A stretch of DNA of 64,000 nt from Anaerococcus nagyae (GTDB lineage: Bacteria; Bacillota; Clostridia; Tissierellales; Peptoniphilaceae). The stretch lies in the NCBI RefSeq assembly GCF_017874535.1, contig NZ_JAGGLS010000004.1, positions 1-64,000 of the forward strand, written 5' to 3'. A program made the translations under genes and the position numbers. Positions 7,503-16,591 of the stretch are shown here, in pieces. Numbering within the stretch: the stretch's first letter is position 1; each line of letters opens with the position of its first letter. The notes beneath the pieces are model-generated. The model did no database searches. It saw only the letters and a list, made by a program, of their open reading frames with translations, and was not told where the DNA came from.

Positions 7503-9301
7503 CAGTTTCAATTAAAAAATTATATCTTACTTCTTTTGGACAATTTGAAAACACTAGCATTGACCTAGAAAGTGGTTTTAATCTTATATATGGCAAAAAT
7601 GAGTCTGGGAAATCAACTATAACTAGTTTTATAGAAGGTATTCTATATGGATTTGATGAAGGAAGTCGTGTCCGCCATTTTAATAAAAAACAAGAAATAT
7701 ATAGGCCAATTAATTCTTATAAATATGCTGGTTATGCTATTTTTTCTAAAGATGGTGTGGATTATAGGATTAGTCGAAATTTTGATGATGGAGCCTATGA
7801 AATATATGATTTTTCGATAAACGAAGTCATGAAAGTAAAGGAGTCTAACCTAAATTATCCAGGAGAATTCCTGCTAGGTTTAGAATATGAACTTTATAAA
7901 AATCTAATAACAGCCTTTCAAAGACAAGAAACAAGTGAAAATTCTAGAAATAAAATTAGAGAATTGCTTATAAATAAAGATGATTATAATTTCTCTGCCA
8001 ATGATGCTTTAAATTTTCTAGATAATAAGCTTGCTAATATCGGAACAATGAGAGCTTATACTAAGCCATATGCAAAGACAATTAATGAAATAGATGAATT
8101 ATCTAAGAAAATCTTGGATCTAAAAAGTTTGCGTTCTAGCTATTATAATGACTTTAAAAAGCTTGATAAAAATAGGAATAATATTGAAAAAAAGACTCGA
8201 ATTCTCAAAGATTTAAGAAAAGATAGAGATGCTTATAGGGAAAATATTGCTTATAAAAATCTAGAAGATGAAATTAAATATCAAAATGAGCTTAATTATG
8301 TAAATGCAGAATTAGACAAATATAAAAATTATGAGTCCTACGATGAAGTTAAAGAAGTTGATACAAATAAAACTTCACATATAGGATTTTATATACTCAT
8401 ATGTTTAATATTAGTATTTTTAGGAATTTATACTAAGCAATATTATTTATTTACTTTGGCAATAATTTTGCCACTTATTTCTATATTAATTGACAAAAAT
8501 TCTAATATAAGTAGTTCTGATGATACTTTAAATTATAAAAGAGATGAAGATTATCTAGAGTATATGAGATTAAGTAAAGAAAAAGAAAAAATTGAGGAGA
8601 TTTTAAGAGTTCTCCAAAATCAAGATAAAACAAAATCCCATGAAAATATTATGGCTATTAAGGATTTGGATATAAATGAAACAGAGAATAAGATTAGAAA
8701 ACTTGAAAATGAATTAGAATCTTTAAATAAAATCAATATAGATTTAGAAAAAAAATTAGCCTCAGCAGAAGAAAAACTGCAAAAAGAAGTTGATTTAACA
8801 GATAGACTCCATAAGTTAGAAACAAATCTTAAAGATATGGAAGAGGAGATTGAAGCCATTAATATAGCAAAATCTTATATAAGCGAGATTATGGAAGATG
8901 CTTCTAAAAACTCTAATAACTTTGAAAGTGAAATTTCACAAATAATCAACACCATAAGTAAAGGTAAATATGATAAAATATTTTATGATAAGGAATTTAA
9001 TCCTCAAATAATTAGGGATGATGGTATAAAGTTAGATATAGATAAACTTTCGACTGGATTTTATGATCAACTAAATTTTGCTCTCAAATTTTCTATAAAC
9101 GAAGCGACTTTGGATAATTTTCTAATATTTGATGATGCCTTTATAAATTATGACCTTGATAGACTTAGATCAGCCTTATTTTATTTACTTGATGAATCGT
9201 ACAATAGACAGATTATTTATTTTACTTGCCATAAGCGAGAAGAAGAGATTTTATATAGTGAGGCAATAAACTATCACAGGATTTATTTGGAGGAGTTATG
9301 A
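7499..9301 (+). CDS. SbcC/YhaN-like AAA ATPase with central membrane hairpin
   Basis: A 600-residue SMC-like ATPase. Walker A GKNESGKST lies near residue 35, then a Q-loop region (AFQRQE). A coiled coil is interrupted by two hydrophobic segments (about residues 293-328). A second coiled coil leads to the signature LSTGFYDQLNFALKFS and Walker B FLIFDDAFINYD. It lacks the Zn-hook and 1000-residue length of classic SbcC. This short form with a membrane hairpin matches Bacillus YhaN. It overlaps its SbcD-like partner by 4 bp and the next phosphoesterase by 4 bp. The likely role is DNA-end tethering or processing at the membrane. Confidence 0.83.
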   Translation: MTVSIKKLYLTSFGQFENTSIDLESGFNLIYGKNESGKSTITSFIEGILYGFDEGSRVRHFNKKQEIYRPINSYKYAGYAIFSKDGVDYRISRNFDDGAYEIYDFSINEVMKVKESNLNYPGEFLLGLEYELYKNLITAFQRQETSENSRNKIRELLINKDDYNFSANDALNFLDNKLANIGTMRAYTKPYAKTINEIDELSKKILDLKSLRSSYYNDFKKLDKNRNNIEKKTRILKDLRKDRDAYRENIAYKNLEDEIKYQNELNYVNAELDKYKNYESYDEVKEVDTNKTSHIGFYILICLILVFLGIYTKQYYLFTLAIILPLISILIDKNSNISSSDDTLNYKRDEDYLEYMRLSKEKEKIEEILRVLQNQDKTKSHENIMAIKDLDINETENKIRKLENELESLNKINIDLEKKLASAEEKLQKEVDLTDRLHKLETNLKDMEEEIEAINIAKSYISEIMEDASKNSNNFESEISQIINTISKGKYDKIFYDKEFNPQIIRDDGIKLDIDKLSTGFYDQLNFALKFSINEATLDNFLIFDDAFINYDLDRLRSALFYLLDESYNRQIIYFTCHKREEEILYSEAINYHRIYLEEL

Positions 9302-9975
9302 TATATGCACTAGCTGACTTACATCTTGACTATACAAATGAAAAGAGCATGGAAGTCTTCGGTTTAAATTGGCAAAATTATCAAGAACGTATTTTTAATA
9401 ATTGGAATGAAGTTGTTGATAAAGATGATACTGTACTTATCCCAGGAGATATATCCTGGGCTATGGATCTTGATAATGCCTATATTGATCTTAAAAAAAT
9501 TGATGAACTTAATGGTTCAAAGATATTGATGAAAGGCAATCATGATTATTGGTGGTCTTCTTTAAATAAAATTAATGGCTTAGGATTAGAAAGTTTAAGA
9601 TATTTACAAAATAATTCTTTTGAAGTAAATGGTTATGATATCTGTGGGACTCGTGGATGGATACCTAGGGATCATAAGGACTTTAGTGACCATGACGAAA
9701 AGATTTTTACTAGAGAGCTAATGCGCTTGGAAAATTCGATAAGGGCTAGTGGTGATAATAAAAAAATAGTTATGCTCCACTATCCGCCTATAAATCAAGA
9801 TAGAAGCTTAAATGAGTTCTTTGAAATGTGCTGTAGGTATCCGGTAGAATATATTATATATGGACATTTACATGGCGTAGGTCATAGCTTGATAAAAGAA
9901 GGAAATTTTGGGGATATTACTATCTCATGCGTTGCAGGAGATTATATTGATTTTACCCCAGCAAGGATTGTATAA
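9298..9975 (+). CDS. Metallophosphoesterase
   Basis: A 225-residue calcineurin-like phosphoesterase. It begins ALADLHLD, followed by GDISWAMD, KGNHDYWW, HYPP and YGHLHG, which give a complete dinuclear metal site. It is distinct from the SbcD-like protein two genes upstream and lacks a capping domain. Relatives in Clostridia are annotated only as phosphoesterases. It overlaps sbcC-like at its start and the CYTH gene by one base at its end, so it is translated within the same operon. Substrate is unknown; a nucleotide or phosphoester is possible. Confidence 0.85.
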   Translation: MIYALADLHLDYTNEKSMEVFGLNWQNYQERIFNNWNEVVDKDDTVLIPGDISWAMDLDNAYIDLKKIDELNGSKILMKGNHDYWWSSLNKINGLGLESLRYLQNNSFEVNGYDICGTRGWIPRDHKDFSDHDEKIFTRELMRLENSIRASGDNKKIVMLHYPPINQDRSLNEFFEMCCRYPVEYIIYGHLHGVGHSLIKEGNFGDITISCVAGDYIDFTPARIV

Positions 9976-10505
9976 TGCAAAGAGAAATAGAAGTTAAAGT
10001 ACTAAATATTGATTTAAATGAAATGGAAGAAAAGTTAATAGCTCTTGGAGCGGAAAAAGTAAATCACGAATTTCAAACAAATTACACTTTTGTGCCTGAT
10101 GGTGGAGAATTTGAAAATGGTTATCTTCGTATTCGTGAAACAAGAGTTGATGGTAAACGTAATGCTATTGAGCTAACCTTTAAAGAAATTGAAAGAGATG
10201 ATGAATTTAGAGTCAATAATGAATATACTGTTAATATAGATTCTGTGGCAATGATGATAAAAATCTTAGATCAATTAGATATAAAGCTCCAATATGAAGG
10301 TGATAAGGAACGTACTTCTTATTTATATAAAGGACAAAGATTTGATTTAGATATTTGGGATGAGAAAACTTATCCTTATCCATTTATGGAAATAGAATTT
10401 ACCAATAAAAGTAAGATGGATGAGATATTAGAGGACTTAGATATTGATAGAGCAAATGTAACTAATGATTCTATAACAGAACTTAGAAAAAAACTTAATA
10501 TGTAG
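9975..10505 (+). CDS. CYTH domain protein (class IV adenylate cyclase / triphosphatase fold)
   Basis: A 176-residue CYTH protein. The defining ExExK motif is at the extreme N-terminus (R-E-I-E-V-K), and charged strands follow (L-R-I-R-E-T-R, E-L-T-F-K-E, M-E-I-E-F), as expected for the triphosphate tunnel. The family includes CyaB adenylate cyclase, thiamine triphosphatase and inorganic triphosphatase. Motif reading does not discriminate these. The start overlaps the phosphoesterase stop by one base. It is the last gene before the pyr promoter. Confidence 0.85.
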   Translation: MQREIEVKVLNIDLNEMEEKLIALGAEKVNHEFQTNYTFVPDGGEFENGYLRIRETRVDGKRNAIELTFKEIERDDEFRVNNEYTVNIDSVAMMIKILDQLDIKLQYEGDKERTSYLYKGQRFDLDIWDEKTYPYPFMEIEFTNKSKMDEILEDLDIDRANVTNDSITELRKKLNM

Positions 10506-10507
10506 GC

Positions 10508-10537
10508 TTGACTTGAATAAGTATTTCGTGTTACAAT
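10508..10537 (+). promoter_or_regulatory. Promoter of the pyr operon
   Basis: TTGACT (10508-10513) and TACAAT (10532-10537) with an 18-bp spacer lie just before GAGGAG and the pyrB ATG. The leader would be only about 15-20 nt, leaving no room for a PyrR-binding attenuator. Confidence 0.7.
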
Positions 10538-10558
10538 TTTAAACTTGAGGAGAGTAAT

Positions 10559-11485
10559 ATGATTGATATTAAAAATTTATTAAACTCAGATGATTTAAGT
10601 AAAAATGATATATACGAAATAGTTGATTTAGCAAATGATATTATAAAGAGTCCTAAAGATTTTTCCCATGTATGTGAGGGAAAGATATTAGGGACTCTTT
10701 TTTTTGAGCCGTCCACGAGGACAAGACTATCATTTGAATCAGCTATGCTAAGACTAGGAGGATCTGTAGTTGGATTTTCAGATGCAAATGTATCTTCGTC
10801 AACTAAGGGTGAAACTTTACAAGACACTGTAAAAGTTGTAAGTCAATACGCAGACATAATTGCTATGCGACATCCTCAAGAAGGTGCTGCCTATCTGGCT
10901 AGTTTGACGGCAGATTGTCCAATAATAAATGCGGGTGATGGTGGACATCAACATCCAACTCAAACTTTAACAGATGTTTTGACCATAAGCCAATATAAAC
11001 ATACTTTAGATAATCACACAATAGGTATAGTAGGAGATTTAAAATATGGTAGGACTGTTCATTCATTAATTAAGATAATGAACTTATTTGATAATAATAA
11101 ATATATACTTATTTCTCCAGAAGAATTAAAACTTCCACAATATGTAAAAAAAGAAGTTTTTAAAGACAATGATAATTATGATGAAGTGACAAATCTTGAT
11201 GATGTGATTGGAGAAGTTGATATATTATATATGACTAGGATCCAAAAAGAAAGATTCTTTTCAACTAGTCAATATACAAGACTTAAGGATTCCTATGTAT
11301 TAGATATGGAAAAAATGAATAAAGCTCGTAAGGATACTATAGTATTGCACCCACTTCCAAGGGTAAATGAGATAGCTACAGAAGTAGATAAAGATCCAAG
11401 AGCAGTTTATTTCAACCAAGTTAAATATGGTATGTATGCAAGAATGGCCCTAATCTACAAATTATTGGAGGCAAACAATGCTTGA
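10559..11485 (+). CDS. pyrB: Aspartate carbamoyltransferase catalytic subunit
   Basis: It catalyses carbamoyl phosphate plus aspartate to N-carbamoyl aspartate, the committed step of pyrimidine synthesis. At 308 residues it has family length. The carbamoyl-phosphate motif is [12 protein letters not shown], with HPTQTLTD and HPLPRVNEI further on. It is the first gene of pyrBICFKDE and overlaps pyrI by 8 bp. The neighbouring PyrI indicates an E. coli-like allosteric holoenzyme rather than the naked trimer of Bacillus. Expression likely comes from the promoter at 10508-10537. Confidence 0.97.
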   Translation: MIDIKNLLNSDDLSKNDIYEIVDLANDIIKSPKDFSHVCEGKILGTLFFEPSTRTRLSFESAMLRLGGSVVGFSDANVSSSTKGETLQDTVKVVSQYADIIAMRHPQEGAAYLASLTADCPIINAGDGGHQHPTQTLTDVLTISQYKHTLDNHTIGIVGDLKYGRTVHSLIKIMNLFDNNKYILISPEELKLPQYVKKEVFKDNDNYDEVTNLDDVIGEVDILYMTRIQKERFFSTSQYTRLKDSYVLDMEKMNKARKDTIVLHPLPRVNEIATEVDKDPRAVYFNQVKYGMYARMALIYKLLEANNA

Positions 11486-11906
11486 GATTACAAGTTTACA
11501 GAATGGAATAGTAATAGATCACATAAAAGCAGGTAATGGTCTTAAGATTTTTGAACTACTTGAGCTTGAGAAATTAGATGATGAAGTAGCTATAATTTTA
11601 AGTGCAAAGTCTAAGCTCTTAGGAAAAAAAGATATAATAAAAATTCAAAATTATATGGATATTAATCTAGATGCTGTTTCTATAATTGATCCAACAGCAA
11701 CTATAAATGTTATAAAAGATGATAAAGTTATAGAAAAAAAGACTTTAGAATTACCAGAAGAAGTAGAAGGAATTCTAACTTGCCAAAACCCAAAGTGTAT
11801 ATCGACTTCTGAAAGAAATGTAAAAAGTAAGTTTATCTTAATTAATAGAGATGAAAAAATATATAAGTGCGGATATTGCTCTCATATATATGACGTGGAG
11901 GAGTAA
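11478..11906 (+). CDS. pyrI: Aspartate carbamoyltransferase regulatory subunit
   Basis: A 142-residue regulatory chain that binds nucleotide effectors and bridges PyrB trimers. The C-terminal zinc site is visible as CQNPKC followed by CGYC, the four Cys that join regulatory to catalytic chains. The N-terminal allosteric domain (L[12 protein letters not shown]) is intact. It starts inside pyrB and abuts pyrC without a gap (TAA then ATG). Its presence suggests CTP feedback control of the pathway. Confidence 0.96.
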   Translation: MLEITSLQNGIVIDHIKAGNGLKIFELLELEKLDDEVAIILSAKSKLLGKKDIIKIQNYMDINLDAVSIIDPTATINVIKDDKVIEKKTLELPEEVEGILTCQNPKCISTSERNVKSKFILINRDEKIYKCGYCSHIYDVEE

Positions 11907-13097
11907 ATGAAACAAGTTTTTAAGAATCTATACGCTTTTGATGATATTAAAATTTCAAAAGAAGCTATTTATGTTAAAAATGGAATAATTGTAGATCCAT
12001 TTGATATTGATGATGAAACTGAAATAATAGATTGTGAGAATCTTGCTCTTGTACCATCTTTTGTAGATATGCACGTACACTTTAGGGATCCAGGTTTTAC
12101 TTACAAAGAAGACTTAGAAACAGGATCAAAAGCTGCTCTTTCTGGTGGCTATACATCAGTATTACTTATGGGAAATACCAAGCCAACAGTATCCACTCCT
12201 GAAGTATATGAAGATATAATGCAAAGGGGAAAAGACCTTGATTTAATAGATATTGATCAAGTTTATACTATTACAAAAGATTTTGATGGTAAAACTTTAG
12301 ATCACTTAGACTCAGTTCCAGAATCTGTCAAATTTATTTCGGATGATGGTCACGGTGTAAATGATGATGAAGTTATGTATAAGGCAATGCTTAAAGCAAA
12401 AGATCTAGGGCTTACGATGACACTTCATGAGGAAGTAGATGGCATTTCTGATATAGACTATGAAATAGCTGAAGATGCTATGACTATCAGAGATTGCTAT
12501 TACGCTTATAAGCTAGATTGTCCAACTCATTTTTCACACGTTTCAACCAAGGGGGCTATCACTGCTATAAAATACTTTAAGGAACTTGGCGCTCCTATAA
12601 CTTGCGAAGTAACTCCCCATCATTTGCTATTAAGTGATAAGGAACGTGAAGAAGTCAAGGTAAATCCACCTATAAGAAGTGAAGATGATAGAAAGACTCT
12701 TATTAATATGATAAAATCTGGTGTAGTTGATGCTATATCAACCGACCATGCTCCACATAGCAAAGAAGAAAAAGATAAGGGAGCTCCAGGATTTATAGGA
12801 ATAGAAACTGCATTTTCTACTTGTTATGACGTTCTAGTAAGAAGTGGGGAAATATCTTTAAATGAATTAATAAAAATAATGTCAACAAATCCCGCAAAAT
12901 TGTTAAAATTAAACAAAGGAAAACTTATTGCAGGTTATGAAGCTGATTTTACCCTTATAGATTTAGATGACTCATTTGTTTATACAGAAGAAGATATAGT
13001 TTCAAAATCAAAAAATTCACTAATGATTGGCGAAAATTTACATGGTAAAATAAAAAGAGTTTATAAGAAAGGGATCCTAAAATATGAAAATAATTGA
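11907..13097 (+). CDS. pyrC: Dihydroorotase
   Basis: A 396-residue type I dihydroorotase that cyclises carbamoyl aspartate to dihydroorotate. Zinc ligands are in HVHFRDPG near residue 60, with later His in H-E-E-V, F-S-H-V-S and the catalytic Asp in STDHAPH. The length and class match the Bacillus PyrC type. It starts at the base after the pyrI stop and overlaps pyrF by 14 bp. Shadow frames on the other strand carry no motif. Confidence 0.96.
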   Translation: MKQVFKNLYAFDDIKISKEAIYVKNGIIVDPFDIDDETEIIDCENLALVPSFVDMHVHFRDPGFTYKEDLETGSKAALSGGYTSVLLMGNTKPTVSTPEVYEDIMQRGKDLDLIDIDQVYTITKDFDGKTLDHLDSVPESVKFISDDGHGVNDDEVMYKAMLKAKDLGLTMTLHEEVDGISDIDYEIAEDAMTIRDCYYAYKLDCPTHFSHVSTKGAITAIKYFKELGAPITCEVTPHHLLLSDKEREEVKVNPPIRSEDDRKTLINMIKSGVVDAISTDHAPHSKEEKDKGAPGFIGIETAFSTCYDVLVRSGEISLNELIKIMSTNPAKLLKLNKGKLIAGYEADFTLIDLDDSFVYTEEDIVSKSKNSLMIGENLHGKIKRVYKKGILKYENN

Positions 13098-13947
13098 TAG
13101 ATTATATAAAAGTGTTGAAGAAAAGGGCTTTGTATGTGTAGGCTTAGATACTTCACTTGACTATATACCAGCAAAATATAAGAAAGATAAGTCTATTAGT
13201 GAGGCTTTGTTTGACTTTAACAAAGAAATTATAGATGCTACAAAAGATATTACAGCTATATATAAATTACAGATAGCTTATTATGAATCCTACGGTATAG
13301 ATGGGATGATTGCCTATAGAGAAACCTTAAAATATATAAGAGATAATAATTTATTATCAATTGGAGATGTAAAAAGATCCGATATTGCAGCATCTGCAGA
13401 ACAATATGCAAAAGCTCATTTTGAGGGAGATTTCGAGACAGACTTTATAACTCTAAATCCATATATGGGAATGGACTCCATAAGTCCATATGAAAAATAT
13501 TTGGAAAGTGGAGATAAGGGTGTTTTTGTTCTTCTTAGAACATCCAATCCAGGAGCAAATGACTTTGAAGTTTTAAAAACAGGTGATGAAGAATTATTCT
13601 ATACTGTTGGAGATAGGTTACAAGAGATAAATGAAAAGTATATAGGTGAAAATGGTTATGGCCCTATAGGACTTGTAGTAGGTGCAACTCATACTGAAGA
13701 AGTAGAAAAGATAAGACAAAGATATAAAGATAACTTTTTTCTAATACCAGGTTTTGGTGCTCAAGGAGCTGATAGCCTTAATGTTTATAAGCTGTTAAAT
13801 AATAAAAATGGTGGCGTTGTTAACAACTCTAGAAAAGTTTTAAAAGCTTATATGGAGCATAAAGATGGCGAAGACAACATTGGAAAATATGCTAGAGAAG
13901 CTGTAATTAAAACCAGAGAGGATATTTTAGCTAATGAAAGCTTATAA
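13084..13947 (+). CDS. pyrF: Orotidine 5'-phosphate decarboxylase (type 2)
   Basis: It decarboxylates OMP to UMP. The 287-residue length and the order of motifs ([11 protein letters not shown] at the start, catalytic GDVKRSDI, then R-T-S-N-P-G and P-G-F-G-A-Q-G) fit the long PyrF family rather than the short E. coli-type enzyme. It overlaps pyrC and pyrK by 14 bp each, so ribosome coupling is likely. Confidence 0.95.
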   Translation: MKIIDRLYKSVEEKGFVCVGLDTSLDYIPAKYKKDKSISEALFDFNKEIIDATKDITAIYKLQIAYYESYGIDGMIAYRETLKYIRDNNLLSIGDVKRSDIAASAEQYAKAHFEGDFETDFITLNPYMGMDSISPYEKYLESGDKGVFVLLRTSNPGANDFEVLKTGDEELFYTVGDRLQEINEKYIGENGYGPIGLVVGATHTEEVEKIRQRYKDNFFLIPGFGAQGADSLNVYKLLNNKNGGVVNNSRKVLKAYMEHKDGEDNIGKYAREAVIKTREDILANESL

Positions 13948-14659
13948 AAAGGGAAGAATAGTAGAAAATATAGAAATATCTAAGAATATCTATAAGATGG
14001 TAATAGATGTTAATTTAAGTGCAGCACCTGGTCAGTTTTTTATGTTTAGAACCAAGTCTTTTAGAAACGAGCCCATTTTATCACGTCCTTTTGGAGTTTG
14101 TGATGAATCTTGCGGTTCACTTACTTTGCTTTATCAAGTGGTAGGAGAAGGAACAGATATTATGGCAAGCCTTACGCCTGAGCATGAAGTACAACTATTA
14201 GGTCCCTTAGGCAATGGATTTAATTTAGAAAATAGTACAAATAGAAAAATTGCAGTTGTTGCTGGTGGTATAGGTATTGCTCCGCTCTTATCTTTAGTTA
14301 AAAAGCTAGAAAGCAAAGTAGACTTTTATGCAGGCTTTACGGAAGATCCTTATTTTATAGATGAATTTAGACCACATGTAGATAAAATCACCTGTGCATC
14401 ATTTAAAAAAGATGGAATATTTGTAACGGAGCTATTTGATCCAAATGATTATGATTTAATATATGCTTGTGGTCCTAATGGGATGTTAAAGTCAATCCAT
14501 GAAAAAAATACAAGTGCTGAACTTCAGATTTCTATGGAAGCTCATATGGCTTGTGGGATAGGTGCTTGCTTAGGATGCACTGTTGAATCTAGTGATGGAG
14601 AGTTTTTAAGAGTTTGTAAAGATGGCCCAGTATTTAATTCTAAGGAGGTATTTTCATGA
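13934..14659 (+). CDS. pyrK: Dihydroorotate dehydrogenase electron transfer subunit
   Basis: A 241-residue FAD and [2Fe-2S] protein that passes electrons from the PyrD FMN to NAD. The FAD site is R-P-F-G-V-C, the nucleotide fold is G-G-I-G-I-A-P-L, and four Cys near the C-terminus (CGIGACLGC and a later Cys) bind the iron-sulfur cluster. Directly followed by pyrD with a 4-bp overlap, it marks the dehydrogenase as class 1B (NAD-linked), which suits an anaerobe. Confidence 0.95.
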   Translation: MKAYKKGRIVENIEISKNIYKMVIDVNLSAAPGQFFMFRTKSFRNEPILSRPFGVCDESCGSLTLLYQVVGEGTDIMASLTPEHEVQLLGPLGNGFNLENSTNRKIAVVAGGIGIAPLLSLVKKLESKVDFYAGFTEDPYFIDEFRPHVDKITCASFKKDGIFVTELFDPNDYDLIYACGPNGMLKSIHEKNTSAELQISMEAHMACGIGACLGCTVESSDGEFLRVCKDGPVFNSKEVFS

Positions 14660-15555
14660 ATCTAGGAGTGGATATTGCAGGAGTACACTTTAATAATCCT
14701 GTCATAGCTGCAAGTGGTACCTTTGGATTTGGAAAGGAATTTGCTGAATATATAGATTTAAATAAACTTGGTGGCATATGCTCTAAAGGTTTAACTTTAC
14801 ATAAAAATTTGGGTAATAAAGGTATAAGAATTTATGAAACACCATCTGGAATAATGAATTCTATAGGACTACAAAATCCAGGTATTGATTATTTTATAAA
14901 TACAGAGCTTCCCTTTATGCTAGAAAAAGATACTGTAACTATAGCTAATCTTGGCGGTCATAGTGTCAAAGATTATATTAAAGGTGCCGAGATACTAAAT
15001 GATACAGAAGTTCCAATGATAGAATTAAATATATCTTGCCCAAATGTAAAAGAGGGTGGTATGGCTTTTGGAACTGATCCAGCAAAGGCAGATGAGGTTA
15101 TTAGCAAGGTTAGAAGAGCAACTGATAAGCCATTAATAGTAAAACTTTCGCCAAATGTTGGTTCGATCCCAGATTTTGCAAAGCTTGCCCAAAATTCTGG
15201 AGCAGATGCTTTATCACTTGTAAATACATTTAATGCTATGTCAATAGATATAAAAGCAAAGGCTCCAGTATTTGTAAATAAAACTGCTGGTTTATCAGGA
15301 CCAGCTATAAAGCCAATAGCGCTTAGAATGGTCTACGAAGCTGCTCATGCAGTTGATATACCAGTTATAGGTATGGGCGGGATCATGGATTATAAGGATG
15401 CTATAGAATTTATTATGGCAGGAGCAAGTGCTATACAAGTTGGGACTGCAAACTTTATAGATTATAATACCATGATAGATATAGTAGATGGTATAAAAAA
15501 TTATATGAGTGAAGAAAACATAACAGATATAAAAGAAATTACAGGAATTATATAG
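14656..15555 (+). CDS. pyrD: Dihydroorotate dehydrogenase, class 1B catalytic subunit
   Basis: A 299-residue FMN enzyme oxidising dihydroorotate to orotate with PyrK. The catalytic Cys is in ELNISCPN. Phosphate and FMN binding shows as I-G-M-G-G-I and A-G-A-S-A-I-Q-V-G-T. It starts at the ATGA overlap with pyrK, 9 bases after an AGGAGG-like site, and is followed 8 bp later by pyrE. Confidence 0.97.
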   Translation: MNLGVDIAGVHFNNPVIAASGTFGFGKEFAEYIDLNKLGGICSKGLTLHKNLGNKGIRIYETPSGIMNSIGLQNPGIDYFINTELPFMLEKDTVTIANLGGHSVKDYIKGAEILNDTEVPMIELNISCPNVKEGGMAFGTDPAKADEVISKVRRATDKPLIVKLSPNVGSIPDFAKLAQNSGADALSLVNTFNAMSIDIKAKAPVFVNKTAGLSGPAIKPIALRMVYEAAHAVDIPVIGMGGIMDYKDAIEFIMAGASAIQVGTANFIDYNTMIDIVDGIKNYMSEENITDIKEITGII

Positions 15556-15563
15556 GAGTAATT

Positions 15564-16142
15564 ATGGATAAAACATTAGACTTATTAAAAAAATCAGATG
15601 CACTTTTAGAAGGACACTTTTTATTATCAAGTGGTAAACATTCAGATAGATATATCCAATGTGCAAAACTTATAGAAAATCCAGCTTATTGTGAAGAAGT
15701 AGCAGAAATAATTGCAGAAAATCTTAAAGAAGCTGGTATAGAAGTAGATTTATGTGTAGGACCTGCTATGGGTGGGGTTATTATATCTTATGAAGTAGCA
15801 AGAGCTCTTGGAGTTCATGCTATATTTACAGAAAGAGTAGATAATGAAATGACCCTACGTCGTGGCTTTCAAATCAAAGAAGGTACTAAAGTTATAATAG
15901 TAGAAGATGTTATTACAACAGGAAAATCTTCATTTGAAACAGTAGATGTTATAAGAAGTTATGGGGCAGATGTAGTAGCTCTTACATCAATTGTTAATAG
16001 ATCAGGAAAAGATCAAATCAACGGTGTTCCAGTAATATCTGCGACAAAAATAAATGTAAGTACTTGGGATCCTGATGATTTACCAGATAATTTAAAGGAT
16101 ATACCAGCTATTAAACCAGGTTCTAGAAAAATTACTGAATAA
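15564..16142 (+). CDS. pyrE: Orotate phosphoribosyltransferase
   Basis: A 192-residue enzyme converting orotate and PRPP to OMP. The PRPP loop is V-I-I-V-E-D-V-I-T-T-G-K-S, and L-S-S-G-K-H-S-D binds orotate. It is the last pyr gene; carAB and pyrR are not in this stretch. A strong hairpin follows at once. The ATG has GGAG upstream. Confidence 0.96.
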   Translation: MDKTLDLLKKSDALLEGHFLLSSGKHSDRYIQCAKLIENPAYCEEVAEIIAENLKEAGIEVDLCVGPAMGGVIISYEVARALGVHAIFTERVDNEMTLRRGFQIKEGTKVIIVEDVITTGKSSFETVDVIRSYGADVVALTSIVNRSGKDQINGVPVISATKINVSTWDPDDLPDNLKDIPAIKPGSRKITE

Positions 16143-16188
16143 ATAATAAGTGCTGGAAGTTAATATTAAACTCTCCAGCACTTATTAT
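16143..16188. terminator. 15-bp perfect hairpin after pyrE, shared by convergent genes
   Basis: The arms at 16143-16157 and 16174-16188 are exact complements (core AAGTGCTGGA / TCCAGCACTT) around a 16-base loop. No long T tract follows on either strand, so termination may be partial. It lies between pyrE and two small minus-strand genes and can serve both. Confidence 0.75.
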
Positions 16189-16194
16189 AAAATT

Positions 16195-16317
16195 CTATAG
16201 CTTATCAAGTTTATCATTTATACTTTTTAGTATATTTTTTATCCTTACTATAGTAAAAATTAGGCATAACAGTAAAATTACAGATAGCACCGCATCTATT
16301 AATTGTTTATCATACAT
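16195..16317 (-). CDS. Small membrane protein, 40 residues
   Basis: Read on the minus strand, this frame encodes M-Y-D-K-Q-L-I-D-A-V, then a hydrophobic segment (residues 9-25, rich in L, I, V), then a basic and amphipathic tail ending S-I-N-D-K-L-D-K-L. Its ATG overlaps the stop of the upstream 50-residue gene, as in coupled pairs. The tail I-N-D-K-L-D-K-L echoes I-D-E-K-L-D-K-K-L in its partner. I do not recognise the family; a holin-like, toxin-like or membrane-stress peptide is possible. No codon or homology test was run. Confidence 0.55.
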   Translation of the reverse strand: MYDKQLIDAVLSVILLLCLIFTIVRIKNILKSINDKLDKL

Positions 16318-16462
16318 TTTCTGAAATTTTTCTTTCTGCTAGCTTTTTATCAAGTTTCTCATCAATTTTTATCAAAGAAAAATAAACTAGATTAAGTGGT
16401 ACAAAGGCAAAAAATAATATTTCTTTTAAAGATGCAAGGATTTCAATCGGGTTATTAAACAT
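16310..16462 (-). CDS. Small membrane protein, 50 residues
   Basis: On the minus strand, ATG at 16460-16462 follows TAGGAG by 5 bases. The product has one hydrophobic segment (about residues 15-31, I-L-F-F-A-F-V-P-L-N-L-V-Y-F) and a charged tail, D-E-K-L-D-K-K-L-A-E-R-K. A near-consensus promoter lies upstream (16502-16530). The good RBS, promoter and overlap with a second small ORF argue that it is expressed. Function is unknown. It faces the secreted glucosaminidase gene across a divergent promoter region. Confidence 0.6.
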   Translation of the reverse strand: MFNNPIEILASLKEILFFAFVPLNLVYFSLIKIDEKLDKKLAERKISENV

Positions 16463-16501
16463 GACTATCTCCTAAAATTACAACGTTTACTTATTATGTT
16501 T

Positions 16502-16530
16502 ATTTTATACATAAATTTTTTAGTTGTCAA
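16502..16530 (-). promoter_or_regulatory. Strong promoter for the small membrane-protein pair
   Basis: On the minus strand, TTGACA (16525-16530, perfect -35) and TAAAAT (16502-16507) are separated by exactly 17 bp. They lead to the ATG at 16462. A G-T-A-A-A-C-G-T-T motif between promoter and gene loosely resembles a CcpA cre core, but the match is too weak to call. Confidence 0.75.
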
Positions 16531-16591
16531 GAATAGCAAAAACCACTAAGTAGAAGGTATAATAAATTTAGAGAGAAAAAAGGATTAAATT

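Noticed and set aside
16470-16495. Possible CcpA cre site (GTAAACGTTGTAA, minus strand)
   Set aside because: It matches only part of the cre consensus and is not symmetrical enough; too weak without a position weight matrix.
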